Shown in pieces: positions 58,261 to 64,000 of a DNA stretch of 64,000 nt. The notes beneath the pieces are model-generated. The model saw nothing but the letters and a program-made list of their open reading frames with translations, had not been told where the DNA came from and did not search any database. The translations under genes were made by a program, and so were the position numbers. The stretch is taken from assembly GCA_029449235.1 (NCBI GenBank), contig JANATG010000005.1:1860001-1924000 (forward strand). Direction: 5' to 3'. The stretch's first letter is position 1; each line of letters opens with the position of its first letter. The stretch comes from Linnemannia schmuckeri. Lineage: Eukaryota > Mortierellomycota > Mortierellomycetes > Mortierellales > Mortierellaceae.

Positions 58261-59151
58261 AGTGTAACTATGACGGTATGGTTGGACAAGATCTTGTGTA
58301 CCATTGCAAGATGCGGTATTTGGTATATTCGGAAACGGGGATTAGAGAGAGAGAGTGAGAGTGTGTGTGTATGTGTGTGCTTGATTTCTTCTTGGATAAA
58401 AAACGAAAGTTGTTATTGCTGGTTATCGACAGTTAATAGTAGTGTGGGTATCAAGTCAAGACTTCAGGGCTCTATGGGGCGAATGTTTCGATGCGGTGAG
58501 AGAAAGTAGACAACTGTTAGTTTAATGGATAAGTATTCGATATTCGACAGATGGCAAATGCAGGCGGTTAAGTGAAATGTATGGCGCATACAGAGAGAAT
58601 GTATGGTGTTCAGTAAATGGAGGAGTATAGCATCGAAAAGTTCAAGAGAGAAGGAGTGAAGAAAGTAATGAATCTTTGGAACCAGGAAAAAAAAAAGCAT
58701 GCCTTCACCATTTTATATCAAAAATGACCCTCTTTTTTTTTCTGGCTCCGAACATACAGGCAAAAAAAATAGTCCGAAACGTCTTGGTGTCGTAATACCG
58801 TAAGGCGATGAAAGACAAAGGCGATGAGATAAATAACATATGCAAAATTGCGATTGTGATAGTTCTTTGACGAATGCTTTTTACCCTCCTGGTCATCCCA
58901 AGAATGACATAAAGTCATGCTTAGTGTGCATGCTTTTGCATTTTGCCTTTTTTGAATGGGGGCGAGGAGAAAGAGGGGAGGCGAACTCTTTGAGCCCGGT
59001 CGATAGGATATAACGAGGGTGGCATCCGTGCATAATGTAGGTGAGCTTTTTTCCGTGCTGTGCGTGAAAGACCGTGTACCACTGGTGGTGTTATCAGGTT
59101 CACGGAGTCGTTGGTCAAAACGCGTGAATACCTACGCCCAAGCCAATAGAG

Positions 59152-59185
59152 CATTCGACCACGCCTTTCGACCACGCCTTTCGAC
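59152..59185 (+). repeat. 13-bp direct repeat, 2.6 copies
   Basis: The unit TTTCGACCACGCC is repeated with only one change at the left end. Confidence 0.8.
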
Positions 59186-59924
59186 CAAAAAAAATTAAAA
59201 AAAAATAAGTCGATAAGAAAGTGGCGAAATGAGCATGTTCTCGCGCTATTATCTAATTATAATCGTAGGATGATCAATACTTGCCTTCCCCCACACATAC
59301 ACATACATACACATACGGATACACACGACAATGATGTCGACCGTATGCAAGAAAAATGTGAGAGCCCAAAAAATATGGGCCTTATATTGTTGAGAGTAGA
59401 TGATAGTTCTGAGATTTTTGTGTTCATTGTTTAGTTGGTAATGGGTAGGACAGAGTATTACTGACGTTTATGCATGGAGGGTTGATTTGGACTTATGGTG
59501 TGGAGGAAAGAATAGAAAAGCGTGAGAGGATAGAGAGTTGAGGTGGGGTAGGAAAAGGTGAAATGTGATTGTCGTTCGAGTTGTGCATGTGTTTTCAAGT
59601 ATTCGTGCTATGCTTACTGTTGCCTTTGTAGAAGGTTGTGGGTAAAGTGGAAGAAAGATGAAGGGAGGAAGAGATGGAGGTGTAAAGACGATATTGTGAG
59701 TGAGAAGGCGAGAAGAGTAAGACAGGGATAGGAAGAAGAAGAGGAAAAGAAAATAAAAAGAGAAAAAAACCCATGTCGGGGAAGACAACCTGGCAACCCT
59801 GCTCTGTTCTTATACTTACAACTTGCGCAAACTTCAATACTTGCCCCAAAAGGGATACACATAAAGATGTCAGCAACATCCCCATCCTCATTTTAGCATG
59901 CCACTATTTACTGCATTGCTTCTT

Positions 59925-59928
59925 TGTA

Positions 59929-59989
<61 letters not shown>

Positions 59990-60012
59990 GTGCATGTGTA
60001 TGTATATGTGCA
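59925..60012 (+). repeat. TGTATG hexamer microsatellite, about 14 copies
   Basis: Perfect TGTATG units run until about 59990, then a few interrupted units (TGCATG, TGTATATG) close the array. It can form alternating purine-pyrimidine DNA. Confidence 0.95.
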
Positions 60013-60745
60013 TGGATCACACATTATTGCATTGCATCCGTTTGACTAACCAACAACGGAACATTGGCCGAACTGTTGCATTTGCCTTCACTCCTCCTAT
60101 TTGCCCCTTCTCTGTACCGCGTTCTGTTGAAAGTGAATCAGAAACAGGCCTGCAGCAAAAACGAAAGAAATAAATAAAGCTTCCCCCCTCCCTTCCCCTC
60201 CACACCTCATCACCATCCAACGTTTTTTTTCTCTCTGAATTGTGCATCCTAACCCATCCCAACAATTTCCGTTGTCTGCTTCCTCTTTATGTCGATGCTC
60301 AAAGAAAAATATTCATTGGCGAAAAGTAGAATGGGATGCACACTTGGAACCTCTCAGGATCATTAGGAACACTACAACGATCGTTCTTTCTTCTCTCCTC
60401 TGCATATGCGCTTGCATTGCTCTTGCTTTCGCCTCAATGTGAGTGGCGATGCATTATGCGTCATATTTCGGATCACTCGCTCCCTCTCCCCTTTTCTTTA
60501 TTTGCGATCATTGCTACCTCGACTAAGAAGACACTCAAAAAGAAAAAAAGAAAATCGCAGCTTACTGCACTTCATCCTCCTCCTCCTGACTCGGGGACGA
60601 CTGCGACTTGGATCGATATCGAGGGCACCCGGGACACAAAACTAACAAAAATCGCCGACGATCATAACTGAATCATTATCCTGACGAAGTACCAACTGGG
60701 TACATGGTCAAAAAAGTGTCGCATTATATAGGGTCCGCGCTATGA

Positions 60746-63700
60746 CTACTTCTTCGTCAGGAACCTTTTGACAGTCGAAAACGTAGACCGAGTCGTCTGA
60801 CTCGAACCCTGTTGCTGTTGCTGCGATTGCTGCGATTGCGAGGCTCCGTTGTTGTTGCTACTTCCGATACTGCCACCATTACTAGCACCGTTTCTGCTAC
60901 TTGACCCCTGAGGGGCTGACGATAACGAATACGCCAACGCCGAATACGTTCCTCCTCCACCTCCATAGCCAGCACCACGTCCATTGCTAGGACTGGAAGC
61001 CGATGATGACGATGACGACAAACCACGTGCATTGCTAGGACCGGAAGACGACGAGGAAATACTTCCCTTGGCGCCCCATTTGGCCTCGCTCTCCTTTTCC
61101 GCCCTTCGCTTCTCTGCCAACCGAGCAGCCTCCTTTTCCGCCTCACCCTCATCCACTTCCTCCTCTTCCTCACCATCACGCGACATCACTACAACCCTCT
61201 TGGCCTGACCTAGGACCTTGGTTCGAAGAAGCGCCAATCCTTTAGCAGAAACATCGGTGTATCGAAGGTCGACCTCGAGATACTTTTGGGATGCGGCTGG
61301 GCGTATCAGGCTGGTGGTACTGGTGCTGGAAGGGACAGGGTTAGGCTTGGGTCCCGGATTCTTGAGCCTGGGTGCATTAGAAATGGTGGCGCGTAGTCTT
61401 GACGAAAGAGAGTCCCTTCTGCTTGGGGATGCTGATGATATTGGCGAGGATGACGACAGAGCGCTGGAGGACGACGACGACCCAGTAGTAGTAGAAGCGG
61501 TAGTAGTAGCAGGAGCCTGAGCACTATAAGCCGGCAAAGCAGGTCCTTCTGTATCATCAACATCGGTGGGAGACAAAGTCGCGACGAAATCTGGGAGCTG
61601 GCTTCGGGCTTGAATCCTCTCACCTAGGTACTCTCCACAAAAGTCGTCAAAGCCCGAGCTGACAATCTCAATGATCTCGACCCATCGGAACTCGATCCTG
61701 CTCAATATGTCCACCCAGTGATCCGAATCGACTTTACGGAAGCCATGCAAGCTGAGGGTCGACAGATGGATGAGACGTGAGAGGAACTCGCGGAAATGCG
61801 TTACTCCCTTGTTGGTCAAGCTCGAGCAGTGAATCCGCAACGTCTGCAGGGGCAGCGGAGCAGACGCCGAGAAGAATGCAGGGGGTGCGGGAGGTAGCGA
61901 GGAGGAAAAGTCTTCTGCAGGTGAATGGGGCGACGAGGGTTCGCCAACAATATCCTCGTTCTGGCCACAGCGTGCAAGCATGGCCACAGTCCGGTCTCCG
62001 ACCCAAACACCCTGGACCTCGAGTGTGATCAACCTCTTCATATTCAGCTCGCTCACCAGATGTGCCCAGTCTGAGTCCGCCAAAGTGTCGATCGAGCAAA
62101 GTTCCAGGTGTGTCAGTGTCGGTTCGTCGAGCATGGTTCCAAATGAGAGCGATTCTGGTCCACTTCCAGCAGAGGGCGCAGCGGCGGCGACTGCGACAGT
62201 CAACTCGGTGGCGACAGAGCCGTTTCGGCGACTGGCACTGCGACTCAAGGTACCGGGAGTACTGCCAACAACAATGGACTCTTGCGGCTTTGACCGTGTG
62301 GCCCTGCCAATAACTCGCTTCAGGGCAGCGACACCTCCCGTTTCGAGACCCTTGCCATGAAGGACTAATCGACGCAATCGGCAAGAGGTCTGGTCCGAAT
62401 GAGGTCTGGTGCCATACTCAAGTGCATGCGCATGCTTGTCGTTAAAGCCCACAAACTTGACCTCCAAATCCTCTAGAGAAGGTCCATAGTCCATCAGGAC
62501 CTCCTCCAGGGATTCCAAGAGTCTTACCCGCCCATCACCAACGATCTTGCACTCTAACAAGCAGAGTCTCGTGACCCTGGAAGCCGAAACGTTGGCAGAG
62601 AGCTCCAGCTTCCTGTTGAGTATTGGTCTCTTGTTTCCTGCCGCCGAAGGGCTGCTACTGCTGCTGAGAGAGGTTCCAACAATTCGGAAGAGGTCGATAC
62701 GAGCCAGCCTGGATAGGCCAGCAATGCAAGTCTGCAGGATTCGGATGTGTCCTGGGATAACATCAGGGAATCCAAGCGAGATCTCGGTCAAGAGACTGCA
62801 GGTTTGGAGGAAGGACAGCAACTCGGGGATGTAGCTCTCCTGTGCGTACGCCTTGGCCGCTCCACGCTCCCCATTGTCGTAACCGTCCAGGCTCCTGACA
62901 CTCGCAGCTGAGCTGTTGTTGTTGTAGCCATTGTTGGATTTGTTGTTCCTGAGAAGGGCAGCGGTATGGCCATAACCACGGTGGTTGGTTTTCATGATGC
63001 TGAGGATGTCCAGGTTGGAAAAGTCCATGGTCCCCAGATTGGGCACAGAGAACAGGTCAACATCGCCCTCCAGGATTAAATGCTTCAGCTTCCTGTTCTT
63101 GACCAGGTTCAGAACGGCAATCATCGGCTGCGTATCCTCTCCGTAGCTCACAAGATGCTGCCTCCAGGTCAATGGCGGCACCTTACGACTGAACCGAATT
63201 GCAAGTGTCGAGACCGAGGCTGCCTCCTGCTTCAGTATGTTGGTCACCGTGGTGAGTTTATCGTTCTCAAAGTCCCAGTCAAAGTTCAAGTCGATCCTGA
63301 ACAACGCTCTAATTTTGGAGACAGCAATGACCCGTGTGTTGAGAGCGTTCTCGCTGGTGCCTGTCATCTCTGTCGAGCGCACGTGGTGATCCATGTCCAC
63401 CTGTAAAAAGTTGAGTTTTGTTGAAAAGACCTTGTCCAGCGTCTGGTGGTTCTTGACGTAAAAGTTCTCGCAGGACCATCGCACGCGGTTGTCGGGCCCT
63501 AGGACCTTGTAGAGTCCGTTACCGCCATCAAAGAAACTGCCTTCCAAAGGCTGTGTCAACTCCGCTCCGGGTGTCGTCATCGTAGTAGGTGAAGTTGGGG
63601 GAGACGAAGCCGACGAGATCGAAATGGCCGATGCAGACGAAGGCAAGACCTTTAACGCAGAGGCAGGCTGAGAGTAAGGTTGCCTCTTGACAATATGATC

Positions 63701-64000
63701 CAAGATCCTGAAATCGTTCAGATCTAAGCGCATCACGGCCTCTGTAGCTTCCTCCTCATAATCGTCGCCAAGAAGAGCCTCCATAAAAGCAATCGACCGC
63801 TCTACATTCTTCCTGAGCTTAAAGTACAACTCTGGATCCAGTCCAGTCTTGCCTCCGACATTGGTTCCTGAGGCACTGATAAGGGGCACGGGCCGGTCGA
63901 ATGCAGAGGCCACGAAGTGGTCATCGAGCGAGACTCCAAACTGAAGCATCCGCAAGAGATGGAGGATATAGTGTCCAAACTTGACGATAAGCATCTGGTC
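60746..64000 (-). CDS. Leucine-rich-repeat-like protein, 5' end outside window
   Basis: One frame stays open from the right edge to the stop at 60746 (at least 1084 residues). The N-terminal start is not visible: the reading continues past an internal Met at 63994. Central residues (about 300-800) contain LRR/RNI-type strands at irregular spacing, such as LKHLILEGDVDLF, NLDILSIMK, LTEISLGFPDV, LTHLELCSIDTL, LITLEVQGVWV, LQTLRIHCSSL and LSTLSLHGFRKV. The C-terminus holds Ser-rich runs, an acidic/basic helical segment (EEEEEVDEGEAEKEAARLAE), G/Y and Q-rich tracts and ends KRFLTKK. No enzyme domain or F-box was recognised in the visible part. Large LRR proteins of this style are, as I recall, common in Mortierella genomes. 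Function unknown; protein-interaction scaffold is inference. Confidence 0.8.
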   Translation of the reverse strand, partial: DQMLIVKFGHYILHLLRMLQFGVSLDDHFVASAFDRPVPLISASGTNVGGKTGLDPELYFKLRKNVERSIAFMEALLGDDYEEEATEAVMRLDLNDFRILDHIVKRQPYSQPASALKVLPSSASAISISSASSPPTSPTTMTTPGAELTQPLEGSFFDGGNGLYKVLGPDNRVRWSCENFYVKNHQTLDKVFSTKLNFLQVDMDHHVRSTEMTGTSENALNTRVIAVSKIRALFRIDLNFDWDFENDKLTTVTNILKQEAASVSTLAIRFSRKVPPLTWRQHLVSYGEDTQPMIAVLNLVKNRKLKHLILEGDVDLFSVPNLGTMDFSNLDILSIMKTNHRGYGHTAALLRNNKSNNGYNNNSSAASVRSLDGYDNGERGAAKAYAQESYIPELLSFLQTCSLLTEISLGFPDVIPGHIRILQTCIAGLSRLARIDLFRIVGTSLSSSSSPSAAGNKRPILNRKLELSANVSASRVTRLCLLECKIVGDGRVRLLESLEEVLMDYGPSLEDLEVKFVGFNDKHAHALEYGTRPHSDQTSCRLRRLVLHGKGLETGGVAALKRVIGRATRSKPQESIVVGSTPGTLSRSASRRNGSVATELTVAVAAAAPSAGSGPESLSFGTMLDEPTLTHLELCSIDTLADSDWAHLVSELNMKRLITLEVQGVWVGDRTVAMLARCGQNEDIVGEPSSPHSPAEDFSSSLPPAPPAFFSASAPLPLQTLRIHCSSLTNKGVTHFREFLSRLIHLSTLSLHGFRKVDSDHWVDILSRIEFRWVEIIEIVSSGFDDFCGEYLGERIQARSQLPDFVATLSPTDVDDTEGPALPAYSAQAPATTTASTTTGSSSSSSALSSSSPISSASPSRRDSLSSRLRATISNAPRLKNPGPKPNPVPSSTSTTSLIRPAASQKYLEVDLRYTDVSAKGLALLRTKVLGQAKRVVVMSRDGEEEEEVDEGEAEKEAARLAEKRRAEKESEAKWGAKGSISSSSSGPSNARGLSSSSSSASSPSNGRGAGYGGGGGTYSALAYSLSSAPQGSSSRNGASNGGSIGSSNNNGASQSQQSQQQQQGSSQTTRSTFSTVKRFLTKK

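Larger units (their letters stand above)
58261..60745. other. Intergenic stretch with simple repeats (2.5 kb)
   Basis: No supported gene. Contents: GA/GT-rich leader of the Rho gene (58340-58380), a short 13-bp repeat (59152-59185), CA-rich DNA (59290-59330), a purine-rich tract (59650-59770) and a TGTATG hexamer array (59925-60012). Confidence 0.5.

Noticed and set aside
59925..60045. CMCMCM-type peptide frame over the TGTATG array
   Set aside because: Pure translation of the hexamer microsatellite.

Overview
This window is nuclear DNA from an early-diverging filamentous fungus, most likely a Mortierella-type species (Mortierellomycota). The strongest pointer is an oleate delta-12 desaturase whose N-terminus (MAPPNTIDAGLT) and body match, from memory, the Mortierella alpina enzyme. 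The short introns (about 100-130 nt, often with a CTAAC branch-point-like motif), the CT-rich leaders, the long homopolymer runs and the very Q/N/S/T-rich proteins fit that assignment. No prokaryotic operon, CRISPR array, intact transposon or tRNA gene was found by eye.

Layout, left to right. Plus strand: threonyl-tRNA synthetase (5' end outside the window), delta-12 fatty acid desaturase, a roughly 3.8 kb gene-free stretch, a 1442-residue protein joining an N-terminal C2 domain to a degenerate kinase domain, a roughly 4.7 kb low-complexity stretch, a RING-H2 membrane protein, a kinesin-7/CENP-E-like motor with a 6-nt microexon, and lumazine synthase (RIB4). Minus strand: a 14-exon HECT ubiquitin ligase of the TOM1/HUWE1 type (3860 residues), a mitochondrial-type serine O-acetyltransferase of the MetX fold, and a Asp/His-rich GPI-anchored surface protein. 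Then a divergent pair (USF-like bHLH factor minus, CCR4/nocturin-like EEP nuclease plus), ribosomal protein eS30 (minus) with a candidate RNase MRP-type RNA inside or beside its first intron, a DJ-1 family protein (plus), a Rho GTPase (minus), and a leucine-rich-repeat-like protein (minus) that runs off the right edge.

All spliced models were assembled by hand from exon homology and GT-AG (twice GC-AG) junctions. Every complete model keeps frame, and the exon sums divide exactly by three (for example 11583 nt for the HECT ligase, 2934 nt for the kinesin, 1863 nt for the nuclease).

The genes are mostly unrelated housekeeping and signalling functions (translation, ubiquitin transfer, lipid desaturation, riboflavin and cysteine synthesis, microtubule and Rho signalling). 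I see no dedicated multi-gene system or gene cluster. The most unusual items are the candidate MRP RNA next to eS30, the HECT ligase whose catalytic cysteine codon is split by its last intron, the kinesin microexon, and the C2/pseudokinase protein.
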